Assembly (NCBI GenBank): GCA_003170875.1
Contig: PMYJ01000035.1
Location: 1-40,876, forward strand
DNA from: Candidatus Dormiibacterota bacterium
GTDB lineage: Bacteria > Chloroflexota > Dormibacteria > Aeolococcales > Aeolococcaceae
Length of the DNA stretch: 40,876 nucleotides
Reading direction: 5' to 3'
Made by a program: the position numbers and the translations under genes. The notes under the pieces were generated by a model. The model made no database searches. It was not told where the DNA came from and saw only the letters and a list, made by a program, of their open reading frames with translations. Shown here in pieces: positions 1 through 8,655 of this stretch (the first letter of the stretch is position 1; every line of letters begins with the position of its first letter).

Positions 1-17
1 ACTTCGTGACCGGAAGG

Positions 18-587
18 CTAGACGCTCACGCCTGGCTGCACCTCGGCAAGCAGCAGGGCAACCGCGTCGTCCACATGCTGTTCCACGGTGGGCGAGAGGC
101 CCTCGCCGTGACCCTCCTCGGCAAGGGCGATCAGCAGCAGGATGAGACGCGGCGGCAGCCGTTCGAGAGCGCGCCCCAGGGCCAGTGCTGCGGCCACCCC
201 GAGGCCGTGGCTGCTGGTGCCGGCCTCAAAGCCCGAGACCGCATCCGGCGCGCTGGTCACGTCGATCCGGGTGACCCCGGTCGCCGGGGAATGTGCCCAC
301 CGGACGGCGTCCACCACCACCGCGAGATCGGCCCCCGCCCAGGCGTCGAGCAGCGCGGTCGCCTCTCCGCCCAGGGTGCGCACCTCCACGTCGGGGGGCA
401 GCAGCGGCCGTGCGCGCTCGACCACCGCGATGCCGGCGCCGTCGTCACGGCGCATCTCGTTGCCGACGCCGATGACCACGACGCGTCGCCGCGCCGAGGG
501 CGCCACCGTCTGGACCGCCACCACCGTCGCCGCTGCGCTCACGCCCGGTCGCCCCGCTACGGGCGCGGCACCCGCCGGCCCGTCCAC
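18..587 (-). CDS. Hydrogenase maturation protease (HyaD/HycI family)
   Basis: Endopeptidase that removes the C-terminal tail of the hydrogenase large subunit after nickel insertion. The conserved opening VVVIGVGNEMRRDDGAG is visible, with the family's nickel-sensing acidic residues, followed by the DAVRW stretch and the SSHGLG segment near the middle. It lies one base downstream of hydA in the same operon, and that subunit still carries a cleavable tail, so substrate and enzyme match. The GTG start at 587 gives 189 residues, rather long for a family of about 150-170. An internal GTG at 542, or one nearer the VVVIGVG motif, is equally possible, and no clear ribosome binding site decides it. 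Confidence 0.85.
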   Translation of the reverse strand: MDGPAGAAPVAGRPGVSAAATVVAVQTVAPSARRRVVVIGVGNEMRRDDGAGIAVVERARPLLPPDVEVRTLGGEATALLDAWAGADLAVVVDAVRWAHSPATGVTRIDVTSAPDAVSGFEAGTSSHGLGVAAALALGRALERLPPRLILLLIALAEEGHGEGLSPTVEQHVDDAVALLLAEVQPGVSV

Positions 588-588
588 C

Positions 589-1884
589 TCATCGCCGCTC
601 GACGGTGAAGTCGAGGAAGTGGGTGGAGCAGGAGATGCAGGGGTCGTAGTTGCGGATCGACTGCTCGCAGAGGTGCTGCAGGTCATGGTCGTCCAGCTCC
701 AGGTTGGCGGTCACCAGCTTGCGCAGGTCGGCCTCGATCGCGTCCTGGTTCTGGGCGGTGGGGGGGACGATGTCGGCCTCCAGGATGGTCCCCTCGTCGT
801 CGATGCTGTAGCGGTGGTAGAGGATGCCGCGGGGCGCCTCGGTGGCGCCGTGGCCGACACCCGCTCGCGGCTCGACCGGGACCGCCGGCCGGTCGGGCTC
901 GGAGTACTCCTCGATGATCCTCACCGCCTCGTCGCAGGCGGCGACGGTTTCGACGGCCCGGACCACGATGCTGCGGAAGGGGTTGCGGCACTCCTTCCCG
1001 AGTCCCGCCTCCGTGGCCGCTTCACGTGCCACCGCGGGCAGCTGGTCGTAGTTGAGGGTGTAGCGCGCCAGCGGGCCCACCAGGTAGCGGCCGCGCTCGA
1101 TGATGTGGCCGTGGAGCGAGGTCGAATGGGGGACGTGCTCCTCGACGATGTGCTCCAGGAACTCAGCCACCTCGATGTCGAGACCGCGGTCGGAGACCAC
1201 CCGCCCCTGCGTGATCGCGTACTCGTCGGGATGGTGGAGCGCCACCAGCTCGTGGTCGACCTCGAGGTCGGGGAAGTCGAAGCCGGAGACCCAGCGCACC
1301 GTATCCAGGGCGGCGTCGCGCGCCCAGCGCAGCCTCTCTGCGAGCGGGCGCAGCTCCCGCTTGGTGGGCGCGCGGTAGAAGCCGCCGAGCCGGACGTTGA
1401 TGGGGTGGATCGCGCGGCCGCCGACGATCTCCATGATGTCGTTGCCGACCTTCTTGAGCTGGAGGGCCTTCTCGACGACGTCGCGATGGTCCTTGGCCAG
1501 CTCCAGGGCGCTGCCGGCGCCGAGGAAATCGGGAGCGTGCAGGAAGTAGATGTGGAGCACGTGGCTCTCGATCCACTCCCCGCAGTAGAGGAGGCGGCGC
1601 AGGGCGCGGAGCGGCTCGTCGAGGACGGCGCCGCACGCCTGCTCGATCGCCTGGCAGGAGCTCATCTGGTAGGCGACCGGGCAGATCCCGCAGATGCGAG
1701 CGGTGATGTCGGGGGGCTCAGTGTAGGCGCGGCCGCGCAGGAACGCCTCGAAGAAGCGGGGCGGCTCGTAGATGCGCAGGCGAACGTCGGTGACCTCGCC
1801 GTCGGTGACGACCACGTGCATGGCACCCTCGCCCTCGACCCGGGCGAGCCCCTCGACGGTGAGATCGCGAATCTTGTGAGTCAC
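589..1884 (-). CDS. hydA: Group 3b [NiFe] hydrogenase large (alpha) subunit
   Basis: Catalytic subunit of a cytosolic NADP-linked (sulf)hydrogenase that interconverts H2 and protons plus electrons. Both nickel-binding motifs are visible: RICGIC near the N-terminus (Cys65, Cys68) and DPCISCSTH at the C-terminus (Cys416, Cys419). The protein continues nine residues after His422 (FLDFTVERR), the tail that the downstream maturation protease should remove. Length is 431 residues, normal for group 3. I chose the GTG at 1884 because it overlaps the small-subunit stop by four bases (GTGA) and gives the expected N-terminus THKIRDLTVEGLARVEGEG. Symbols here follow the Pyrococcus hydBGDA naming. Confidence 0.95.
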   Translation of the reverse strand: MTHKIRDLTVEGLARVEGEGAMHVVVTDGEVTDVRLRIYEPPRFFEAFLRGRAYTEPPDITARICGICPVAYQMSSCQAIEQACGAVLDEPLRALRRLLYCGEWIESHVLHIYFLHAPDFLGAGSALELAKDHRDVVEKALQLKKVGNDIMEIVGGRAIHPINVRLGGFYRAPTKRELRPLAERLRWARDAALDTVRWVSGFDFPDLEVDHELVALHHPDEYAITQGRVVSDRGLDIEVAEFLEHIVEEHVPHSTSLHGHIIERGRYLVGPLARYTLNYDQLPAVAREAATEAGLGKECRNPFRSIVVRAVETVAACDEAVRIIEEYSEPDRPAVPVEPRAGVGHGATEAPRGILYHRYSIDDEGTILEADIVPPTAQNQDAIEADLRKLVTANLELDDHDLQHLCEQSIRNYDPCISCSTHFLDFTVERR

Positions 1885-2675
1885 AGGCGTCCTGCCCCCT
1901 TCTCCTCGGCCCGGCTCGCCGCCTCGAAGGCGGGGGCGGTGGCGTTGAAGGTGCGGAAGAGCCGCATCACGGTGCCATCGTCCATTCCCCCGGAATGGAG
2001 GGCGGCGGAGAGCGAGGCCGCGTTGGGTGTCTCCATCGGCCCGAAGCAGCCGTAGCAGCCGCGCTCGAAGCTGGGGCAGATGGCGCCGCAGCCCGCCTGG
2101 GTGACCGGGCCGAGGCAGCCCGTGCCATGGGCGACCATCACGCAGACGTTGCCCCGGCGCTTGCACTCGAGGCAGACGCTGTGGGTGCGGATGTCGGGCT
2201 TGCGCTTGCGCAGGAATGCGCTGAGGACCTCCAGAAGCTGTCCCCGGTCCACTGGGCACCCGCGCAGCTCAAAGTCCACCGGAACGTGGGCGGAGATGGG
2301 GGTCGAGCTCTCGAGCGTCGAGAGGTACTCGGGGTGGGCGTAGACCACGGAGGCGAACTCATCCACCGCCGTGAAATTGCGCAGCGCCTGGATGCCGCCG
2401 GCGGTGGCGCAGGCGCCGATCGCGACCAGGTGTCGGGAGACCCGCCGGACCTCCTGGATCCGCTCCGCATCCTGGGGGGTCGTCACCGAGCCCTCCACCA
2501 GGGACACATCGTAGGGGCCCTCGACGACCGCCGACGATGCCTCCAGGAAGTGGGCGATCTCGACGGCGCCCGCGACGGCGAGCAGCTCGTCCTCGCAATC
2601 GAGCAGGGAGAGCTGGCAGCCGTCGCAGGAGGCGAACTTCCAGACCGCGAGCTTCGGGGTCGAGTGCACTGCCAC
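1881..2675 (-). CDS. hydD: Group 3b [NiFe] hydrogenase small (delta) subunit
   Basis: Electron-transfer subunit partnering the large subunit. The proximal cluster motif FASCDGCQLSLLDCE lies at the N-terminus (Cys17, Cys20). The C-terminal half has many cysteines (CLECKRRGNVC, GCLGP, CGAIC, CYGCFGP), as expected for three Fe-S clusters. Length is 264 residues, typical for the family. There is no twin-arginine signal, so the enzyme is cytosolic. The GTG start at 2675 shares its first base with the last base of the hydG stop (TAGTG). A second in-frame GTG lies at 2669. Confidence 0.93.
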   Translation of the reverse strand: MAVHSTPKLAVWKFASCDGCQLSLLDCEDELLAVAGAVEIAHFLEASSAVVEGPYDVSLVEGSVTTPQDAERIQEVRRVSRHLVAIGACATAGGIQALRNFTAVDEFASVVYAHPEYLSTLESSTPISAHVPVDFELRGCPVDRGQLLEVLSAFLRKRKPDIRTHSVCLECKRRGNVCVMVAHGTGCLGPVTQAGCGAICPSFERGCYGCFGPMETPNAASLSAALHSGGMDDGTVMRLFRTFNATAPAFEAASRAEEKGAGRL

Positions 2676-3526
2676 TAGAGCTCCCTCCGGGCAACCAGCG
2701 GGCCGACCCGCGACCAGGGGAAGACGGGTCCGTTGAGGCAGATCAGCACCGGCCCGAGCTGGCAGTGGCCGCAGCGGCCGACTCCGCACTGCACGTTCCG
2801 CTCCATCGAGACCCGCACCCGCTCGGCGGCGACGCCACGCCCGAGCACCTCGGCGGCGGTGAACCGCAGCATCACCTCGGGGCCGCAGATCATGACCGTG
2901 GTGACCTCGGGATCGATGGTGACGCGCTCGATGAGTGTGGGCACCACTCCCACCTCGCCCTTCCAGGCGGCGGTCGCGTAGTCGACCGTGGTGCGGACGG
3001 TGATCCGAGCGCTCGCCTGCCAGCTCGCCACCTCGCCGCGGAACACGATCTCCTCCGGAGAACGCGCCCCCACCAGGACGGTGACGCGTCGAAACCGGCG
3101 CCGGTTGTGGAGCAGCTCATGGACGACCGGCCGCAGCGGGGCCAGGCCGATGCCGCCGGCGATCACGATGACATCGCCCCCTGCGGCCGAGTCGACTCCC
3201 CAGTCCGTCCCGAAGGGGCCGCGGACCCCCACCATGGCACCGGCCTCAGCGGCGCAGAGCGCCTGACTCACCGCTCCCACCGCGCGCACGGTGTGCCGCA
3301 CCCGATGCCCCGCGTCGATGCCGCTGATCGAGATCGGCACCTCGCCCACACCGAACGCGTAGAGCATGTTGAACTGGCCCGGGGCCGGGGTGGCGATCGG
3401 CTGCTCCACCGGTTCGAGGCTGAGGGTGACGGTGTCCCCCGTCTCCTGGGCGCGTCCGACCACCCGGTAGGGAACCGGCACCATGGCGTCGGCGGCGCGA
3501 ACGTCAGCTGGGAGAGCCAGGACCAT
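2675..3526 (-). CDS. hydG: Group 3b hydrogenase gamma subunit, FAD/NAD(P)-binding reductase
   Basis: Diaphorase subunit that passes electrons between the hydrogenase module and NAD(P)(H). It has an N-terminal FAD-binding barrel (PYRVVGRAQETGDTVTLSLE, then GQFNMLYAFGVGE), a nucleotide-binding half (IAGGIGLAPLRP and later MICGPEVML) and a C-terminal [2Fe-2S] cysteine cluster (CGVGRCGHCQLG, then CLNGP) like dihydroorotate dehydrogenase electron-transfer subunits. With the ATG at 3526 it is 283 residues and overlaps the upstream gene by 23 bases. The ATG at 3484 would avoid the overlap. Neither has a strong ribosome binding site. Confidence 0.92.
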   Translation of the reverse strand: MVLALPADVRAADAMVPVPYRVVGRAQETGDTVTLSLEPVEQPIATPAPGQFNMLYAFGVGEVPISISGIDAGHRVRHTVRAVGAVSQALCAAEAGAMVGVRGPFGTDWGVDSAAGGDVIVIAGGIGLAPLRPVVHELLHNRRRFRRVTVLVGARSPEEIVFRGEVASWQASARITVRTTVDYATAAWKGEVGVVPTLIERVTIDPEVTTVMICGPEVMLRFTAAEVLGRGVAAERVRVSMERNVQCGVGRCGHCQLGPVLICLNGPVFPWSRVGPLVARREL

Positions 3527-3971
3527 AGATGTCGAGCATCCGCATGCGGACGGACTGGAGCCGGGCCAGCATGACCTTGGCAAAGCGCTGCACCAGCAGG
3601 TATCCGAGGTGCGCATCCGCGTCGCACTTGGTGCGCAGGCAGATACCGTCGAATGCCACGGCCGCCACGTCCTCGCGTGCTTCGGCGTCGAACTGCCATC
3701 GATAGGGCTCGAAGAGCCACGACCAGCCCAGCACGTCGCTGCCGTTGAGGGTGTCGATGATGACCCCGCCCCGGCCCGGCACATAGAAGCTCAGGGCGAC
3801 GCTGCCGCTGCGCAGGAGATAGAAGGTGTGCGCCGACTCACCCTGGGTGAGGATCCGGTCCCCGGCCGCGTAGTGGACGTTGCGGCCGCAGCCCGCGACG
3901 AAATCGAGGCTGGCCTGGTCCAGCCCCTGGAAGAAGGTCTGCTCGGCGATGAGATCGGCGATCGTCTTCAT
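3504..3971 (-). CDS. Cyclic nucleotide-binding domain protein inside the hydrogenase operon
   Basis: A 155-residue protein consisting of one Crp/cNMP-binding fold. It begins LIAEQTFFQGLDQASLDF, continues with the roll segment AAGDRILTQGE, and has a phosphate-cassette-like stretch around NGSDVLGW. There is no helix-turn-helix after the fold, so it is not a Crp/Fnr activator. It more likely senses a nucleotide or acts as a protein partner of the hydrogenase. The ATG overlaps the hydB stop by four bases (ATGA), and its own end overlaps hydG. I recall similar genes at this place in other group 3b operons, for example in actinobacteria. The ligand cannot be told from sequence by eye. Confidence 0.85.
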   Translation of the reverse strand: MKTIADLIAEQTFFQGLDQASLDFVAGCGRNVHYAAGDRILTQGESAHTFYLLRSGSVALSFYVPGRGGVIIDTLNGSDVLGWSWLFEPYRWQFDAEAREDVAAVAFDGICLRTKCDADAHLGYLLVQRFAKVMLARLQSVRMRMLDIYGPGSPS

Positions 3972-5128
3972 GGCGTTGCTCCGGCTGGGAGGCGGGTGAG
4001 CCCATCGGTGGCGCGGATTGCAGACACCTCTTCGGTGATGTCGATGCCCACGGGGCACCAGGCGATGCACCGCCCGCACCCGACGCATCCCGAGGTGCCG
4101 AACTGGTCGAACCAGGTCGCGAGCTTGTGGGTCATCCACTGCCGGTACCGCGACCGCGTGGTCCACCGCATCGAGCCGCCGTGGAGCTGGGAGTGGTCGA
4201 CGGCGAAGCAGGACGCCCAGGTCCGGTGCTGCTCGGCGTGGTCGGGGGAGAGACTCCCGGCTTCCCGGAAGTCGGCACAGAAGCAGGTTGGGCAGACCAT
4301 CGTACAGTTGGCGCAGGCGAGGCACCGGGCGGCGACGGTATCCCACCGGGGATGCTCGAGGTTGTGGAGCAGCACATCCTTGAGGCCGTCCGCCGGGAGC
4401 GCCCGGCCGATCGCCGCCGCCGCTCCCGACCACACCGCCGCCGCGGCCTCCCGGTCGGCGGGGGCCGCGTCGCGGGTGGCGAGCCGCGCGGCGACGGCGG
4501 CTCCTCTCTCGGAGCCGATCTCGACGAGGAAACGGCTGCCGGCGGCGTCCGGTATCTCGGTGAGCGCGAGGTCGTGGCCCGAGCCGACCCGGGGACCGCT
4601 CCCCATCGAGGGGCAGAAGCAGGTCGTTGCCGGGCTGGAGCAGTTGACCGCGATGAAGAGCGCCTCCCCCCGCCGGGCCGCATAGTCCCGATCGGGGTAG
4701 TTGGTCTGGACGAGCACACGGTCCTGGACGGCGATCGCGGCAAGCTCGCACGCGCGCACCCCGAGGAAGGCGTAGCGGGGCACCTCGGCCGGAGGAGCGA
4801 CCTCGACGCCGTCCCGGCTCACCTCCGCCTGCCAGGTGGTCGAGACGGGCGGGAAGAGGAACCGCTTCCAGGAGTCAGGGCCGACCGCGTAGCCGAAGAG
4901 CAGATCGTCGTCCCGCCGCCGCAGCCGGTAGCGGCCCGGCCCCTGGTCGTCCGCCCACCCGGCCGGCAGCTCTCCGATCTGGGTGATCTCGTCGTAGACG
5001 ACGGCCCCGTCCCGGACCGTGGGACCGATCACGCGGCGGCCGTCGGTGACCAGCACGTCGATCAGGGCCTGAAGTCCCGGGCGGTCCAGGACGACGGGAT
5101 GGTAGTCGGTGGGGGCCGCAGGCACCAT
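3968..5128 (-). CDS. hydB: Group 3b hydrogenase beta subunit, 4Fe-4S dicluster
   Basis: First gene of the hydrogenase operon. The product (386 residues) belongs to the sulfhydrogenase/anaerobic sulfite reductase A-type family that carries electrons between clusters. Two ferredoxin-type motifs sit in the C-terminal half: CLACANCTMVCPTCFC and CVGCGRCIAWCP. An earlier cysteine set (CSSPATTCFCP) is also typical. The ATG at 5128 starts just after the upstream regulatory region. The gene is divergent from the GH5 gene. Confidence 0.92.
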   Translation of the reverse strand: MVPAAPTDYHPVVLDRPGLQALIDVLVTDGRRVIGPTVRDGAVVYDEITQIGELPAGWADDQGPGRYRLRRRDDDLLFGYAVGPDSWKRFLFPPVSTTWQAEVSRDGVEVAPPAEVPRYAFLGVRACELAAIAVQDRVLVQTNYPDRDYAARRGEALFIAVNCSSPATTCFCPSMGSGPRVGSGHDLALTEIPDAAGSRFLVEIGSERGAAVAARLATRDAAPADREAAAAVWSGAAAAIGRALPADGLKDVLLHNLEHPRWDTVAARCLACANCTMVCPTCFCADFREAGSLSPDHAEQHRTWASCFAVDHSQLHGGSMRWTTRSRYRQWMTHKLATWFDQFGTSGCVGCGRCIAWCPVGIDITEEVSAIRATDGLTRLPAGATP

Positions 5129-5332
5129 CGCCGTCAGTCAACGCTTCCGGCCGTGGATCGCCAGAGCCGTTGGACAGTAGATGGGACGGGACGCACGTCC
5201 CGGAATGGGCCGGGGCACACGGTCGGTTGGGACGGATGGTCCCCGTCAGGCGGGGAGGCGCGACTCGCCGCGGTCCGGTGACGTTTCGGTTGTGTCCGTT
5301 TCCGGGCCGTTCGCGCGGGGCAGACTGGCCGC
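5129..5332. promoter_or_regulatory. Divergent intergenic region between hydB and the GH5 gene, with a palindrome
   Basis: This 204-base gap must hold the hydrogenase promoter (minus) and the GH5 promoter (plus). A perfect inverted repeat lies at 5187-5202: arms CGGGACG and CGTCCCG around a two-base centre (CA). It is a plausible operator for one of the two units. I could not find convincing -35/-10 pairs on either strand. Confidence 0.4.
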
Positions 5333-6778
5333 ATGTGGAACCAGGCTCGTCGGGGGGCGGCGATCGCGGGGGGGACAGCCATCGTCGCCCTGTTTCTCCT
5401 CACGGTCGGGGGCGGAGGCTACGTGGCGCCCAGCACTGGCGGGCCTACGGCAAGGGTATCGGACAGCCCGCGCGTCCCGGCGGCGGGCGCGGGCGCGGCA
5501 ACCGGCGGAACGGTGTCCGCGACGCCCGGGTCGACGCTGCCGGCGTCTCCCGGCGCCACCTCGACCGCGGCGGCATCGGCGTCCGCGACCCCCACGCCGG
5601 GCAGCTCACGGCCCTCTGCGTCCGCGAGCTCCACGCCGAGCACCTCACGGCCCTCGACGTCCACGCCATCGCCCTCTGCCGCGCCGGCGCCGGCCACGCC
5701 AGCGCCGCGGAGCACCCTTCCGCCAACCCCATCAGCCGGTGCCCCCAGCGCCATCCACGTCTCCGGCAACCGTCTCGTCAACGCCGCCGGCCAGACCGTG
5801 ACCCTGCACGGTGTGGACATGAGTGGGACGGAGTCCGTCTGCGCCCAGAACTGGAGCACGGATCCGTTCGGGGGTCAGCCCGAGGACAGCGCAGCGACCT
5901 TCGCTGCGATGCGCTCCTGGAACATCAACGCGGTGCGCGTTCCCCTCAACGAGGATTGCTGGCTCGGGATCAATGGGGTCGAGATCGGCGGATCCGCCTA
6001 TCAGAGCGCGATCGTGCAACTGGTCAACGATCTCCAGGCCGCGGGCTTCTACGTGATCCTCGACCTCCACTGGAACGCTCCGGGGACTCAGATCGCGCTC
6101 TCCCAGAACCCCGCCCCGGACGAGGACCATTCGCCCGCCTTCTGGTCGGGCGTGGCGAGCACGTTTGGCGGCTACGGGAGCGTCCTTCTTGACCTCTACA
6201 ACGAGCCCTACTTCTACTGGACGACCTCGGGGGAGAACGAGTGGCAGTGCCTCTGGCAGGGCTGCACCCTCACCCAGTACGTCACCGGAGGATCCCCCTA
6301 CACGGTCACCACCAACTGGACGACCGCGGGGTTTGACCAGCTCACCACCGACATCCGGAATGCCGGCGCGTCCAACGTGATCATGGCCGGCTGCGTGGAC
6401 TGGGCCAATGACTGCTCCGACTGGGCCTCGTCCTTCGCACAGTGGGGCTCGGGCGATGCCAACACGGTGGTCTCGTGGCACAGCTACCCGGGGGAGAGCT
6501 GCGATACCCAGTCGTGCTGGAATTCGGTGATCGCCCCATTGGCGACGGAGCGGCCGGTGGTCATCGGTGAGACCGGGGACTCGTCAGCCGGTCCCGAGAC
6601 CTACCTGCCGACCTTCCTGCCCTGGGCGAGCGCGCACGGGCTGAGCTTCCTGGCCTGGACCTGGAATGCGTGGCAAGACTCCGACGACGTCCTGGTCAGC
6701 TCCATGACCGCGGGCACGCCGACCGCGGGCGAGGGCGTCTACTACCAGCAGTATCTCCTCGACCTCAGCCTCGGCTGA
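5333..6778 (+). CDS. Secreted or membrane-anchored GH5 family glycoside hydrolase
   Basis: Likely endoglucanase or related beta-glycanase. It has an N-terminal hydrophobic segment (IAGGTAIVALFLLTVGGGG, residues about 10-30) acting as signal peptide or anchor. About 100 residues of Ala/Ser/Thr/Pro linker follow (about 40-140), then a GH5 catalytic barrel starting near VSGNRLVNAAGQTVTLHGVD. The acid/base is Glu291 in LYNEPY and the nucleophile Glu413 in VIGETGD. The conserved DLHWNAPG and WHSYPG stretches are also present. Six or more cysteines in the catalytic domain fit an extracellular location. There is no carbohydrate-binding module. The enzyme could feed sugars to the catabolic genes further right, but no link is shown. 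Confidence 0.88.
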   Translation: MWNQARRGAAIAGGTAIVALFLLTVGGGGYVAPSTGGPTARVSDSPRVPAAGAGAATGGTVSATPGSTLPASPGATSTAAASASATPTPGSSRPSASASSTPSTSRPSTSTPSPSAAPAPATPAPRSTLPPTPSAGAPSAIHVSGNRLVNAAGQTVTLHGVDMSGTESVCAQNWSTDPFGGQPEDSAATFAAMRSWNINAVRVPLNEDCWLGINGVEIGGSAYQSAIVQLVNDLQAAGFYVILDLHWNAPGTQIALSQNPAPDEDHSPAFWSGVASTFGGYGSVLLDLYNEPYFYWTTSGENEWQCLWQGCTLTQYVTGGSPYTVTTNWTTAGFDQLTTDIRNAGASNVIMAGCVDWANDCSDWASSFAQWGSGDANTVVSWHSYPGESCDTQSCWNSVIAPLATERPVVIGETGDSSAGPETYLPTFLPWASAHGLSFLAWTWNAWQDSDDVLVSSMTAGTPTAGEGVYYQQYLLDLSLG

Positions 6779-6781
6779 GCT

Positions 6782-6806
6782 GCCTCGAGGCCGCCGCCTC
6801 AGGCGG
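6782..6806. terminator. Hairpins between convergent GH5 and ABC permease genes
   Basis: A 10-base palindrome GCCTCGAGGC (6782-6791) is followed by a CCGCC-TCA-GGCGG hairpin (6794-6806) that includes the permease stop codon. The two convergent genes end only 20 bases apart. There is no T-run, so this would be an atypical terminator. Confidence 0.35.
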
Positions 6807-7605
6807 TGAGGTCGCGACGCTCGTACAGGACCACTGACGCTCCGAGCAGGACGATCGGGCAGACGATCAGGAGCAGCATCCCGGACCAGGACACGCCGGT
6901 GGTGAGCGCCGCCGAGCCGGCGGTCCAGTGGAAGGGCGACACCGCGTTGGCGAAACCGGTCAGCCACGGCACCAGCGAGCCGACGATGCTGAGCGCGTAC
7001 ATCGCCACCGCCAGGGCGGCAGCACTGCCACCGCCGATCCCGACCGAGCCGGTCGCGGAGGCGACCAGGAACGCGAGCATCCCGAAGCCGACCCCCATCA
7101 GTGCCACCGCCAGCACGGTCAGGGTGAGGTTGCCCAGGCTGAGGGTGATGCCCTGCGAGGGGCCGACGACCACGATCGCCAGCCAGATGGCCGCGGCGAC
7201 GACCAAGAGGGGGGCTAGAGCGCCGCAGGCCTTCTCGACGGCCAGCCGAGTGCGCCGGACGGGGGTCGAGAGCAGGAGGTCGATGGTGCCGTTCTGCTCC
7301 TCTCCCGCCAGCGCGCGGCTTCCTGCGAGCACGCCCATGACCAGCAGCAGCACGGGCACGATGGCGCTGAAGAGCTCGGTGCCGAGGTAGCCGGGCGGTG
7401 AGAGGTAGCTGACGCCCGCCGGGATGAATGCAGTCCGGAATCCCTTCGGCAGGGTGTTGAGGAGCTGCTGCACGCCGGCGCCGCTGCTCTTGATGGAGGG
7501 GTAGAGGAAGACGTAGAGCGCCACCAGCAGCAGGGCCCCGACGCCACACCCGATCAGCGAGCGACGGTGATCGGCCAGCTCCCGGCGGAAGACGTCAAGA
7601 CGCAT
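6799..7605 (-). CDS. ABC-2 type transporter permease
   Basis: Integral membrane partner of the ATPase encoded just upstream. The 268-residue protein starts MRLDVFRRELADHRRSLIG. It has six predicted hydrophobic segments, for example GCGVGALLLVALYVFLYP, a long mid-protein run at LLVVAAAIWLAIVVVG and a final MLLLIVCPIVLLGASVVLY. The EEQNGTIDLLLSTPVRR stretch between helices is typical of ABC-2 exporters of the NodJ/NosY kind. The ATG at 7605 overlaps the ATPase gene by 11 bases. Substrate is unknown. Confidence 0.85.
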   Translation of the reverse strand: MRLDVFRRELADHRRSLIGCGVGALLLVALYVFLYPSIKSSGAGVQQLLNTLPKGFRTAFIPAGVSYLSPPGYLGTELFSAIVPVLLLVMGVLAGSRALAGEEQNGTIDLLLSTPVRRTRLAVEKACGALAPLLVVAAAIWLAIVVVGPSQGITLSLGNLTLTVLAVALMGVGFGMLAFLVASATGSVGIGGGSAAALAVAMYALSIVGSLVPWLTGFANAVSPFHWTAGSAALTTGVSWSGMLLLIVCPIVLLGASVVLYERRDLTA

Positions 7606-8605
7606 CGGCGACCTCCGCATCGTCGGCCTTGGCGGGGACGTTCTTCGCACCGGTGTTCACGGCAACGACGCTCCCCGCGTCGCCTGCCTGCGCGCCGCTC
7701 GCCGCGTCGGCACCCTCGGTCCGGTAGTAGTCGTGGAACACCTCGTCGAGGTCGACCTCGGCGCTGCGCAGGGCGTGCACCCGGTAGCGCGCTGCGGTCT
7801 TGACCACGGCGTCGAGGTCCCCGCCGGCCGTGATTGTCAGCGTCCGGTCACTCGCCGACACCTGCGAGACCCCGGGGATGGCCCGGAAGACGGCGGGATC
7901 GACCTGCTCGGAGAACTCGATGGAGAGCACGTGCCCACCCTGCTCGGAGAGCTCGTTGACATCCTGCACGGCGACCAGCCGGCCGCGGCGCAGGATGCCG
8001 GCGCGGTCGCAGAGGCGGGCCACCTCCGGGAGGTCGTGCGAGGAGACGAAGATGGTCGCCCCGCGGTCCCGCGCCTCACGGATCAGGTCGTGGACGTTCC
8101 GCTGCATCAGCGGATCGAGGGTCGCGGTCGGCTCGTCCAGGATGAGGATGGCAGGGTCGTGCATCAGCGCCTGGATGACGCCCACCTTCTGCTTCTGGCC
8201 GTGGGACATCGCCCCGCACCGCTGGCCGAGATCGCATTCCATCCGCCGGGCTAGCTCGTCAATCCGCTCGGCGGACACGCCGCCTCGCAAATGGCCAAGG
8301 TAGGTGAGGAGCTGGCGGGCGGTCAGGCGCGGGTAGAGGCGGAGGTCGCCGGGCAGGTAGCCGGTCCGCCGGCGCACCTCCACGCTGTCCGTGCCGCAGT
8401 CGAGGCCGAGAAGGGTGGCGCGGCCGCCGGTCGGCCGGATCAGGCCCAGCAGGCAGCGGATGGTCGTCGTCTTGCCGGCGCCGTTGCTCCCCAGGTAGCC
8501 GAAGATCTCCCCGGAGCGGATCTCGAGATCGACGCCGTCGAGGGCCCGCTTGGCGCCGTAGTCCTTGGTCAGCCCCTCAAAGACGATCGCGGGAGAGCTG
8601 ACCAT
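7595..8605 (-). CDS. ABC transporter ATP-binding protein (CcmA/DrrA type)
   Basis: Energy-coupling subunit of an exporter. It shows the Walker A motif GSNGAGKTTT, the signature SHGQKQKVG (variant of SGGQ), Walker B ILILDEPTATLDP and the H-loop histidine in VSSHDL. The single ATPase domain spans residues 1-215. About 120 residues follow, with the C-terminal regulatory fold seen in DrrA-like exporters and an Ala/Asp-rich tail. Length is 336 residues from the ATG at 8605. It overlaps the permease gene and forms a two-gene unit with it. Confidence 0.9.
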   Translation of the reverse strand: MVSSPAIVFEGLTKDYGAKRALDGVDLEIRSGEIFGYLGSNGAGKTTTIRCLLGLIRPTGGRATLLGLDCGTDSVEVRRRTGYLPGDLRLYPRLTARQLLTYLGHLRGGVSAERIDELARRMECDLGQRCGAMSHGQKQKVGVIQALMHDPAILILDEPTATLDPLMQRNVHDLIREARDRGATIFVSSHDLPEVARLCDRAGILRRGRLVAVQDVNELSEQGGHVLSIEFSEQVDPAVFRAIPGVSQVSASDRTLTITAGGDLDAVVKTAARYRVHALRSAEVDLDEVFHDYYRTEGADAASGAQAGDAGSVVAVNTGAKNVPAKADDAEVADAS

Positions 8606-8655
8606 CGCCGGCAATCCTAGTGCCCCGGACCCCGGCCCGGCCGAGGAATAGGCCC

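Noticed and set aside
142..2055. 637-codon plus-strand frame opposite the hydrogenase genes
   Set aside because: It is antisense to the hydA/hydD genes, which have clear motifs. Long antisense frames are expected at this GC content.
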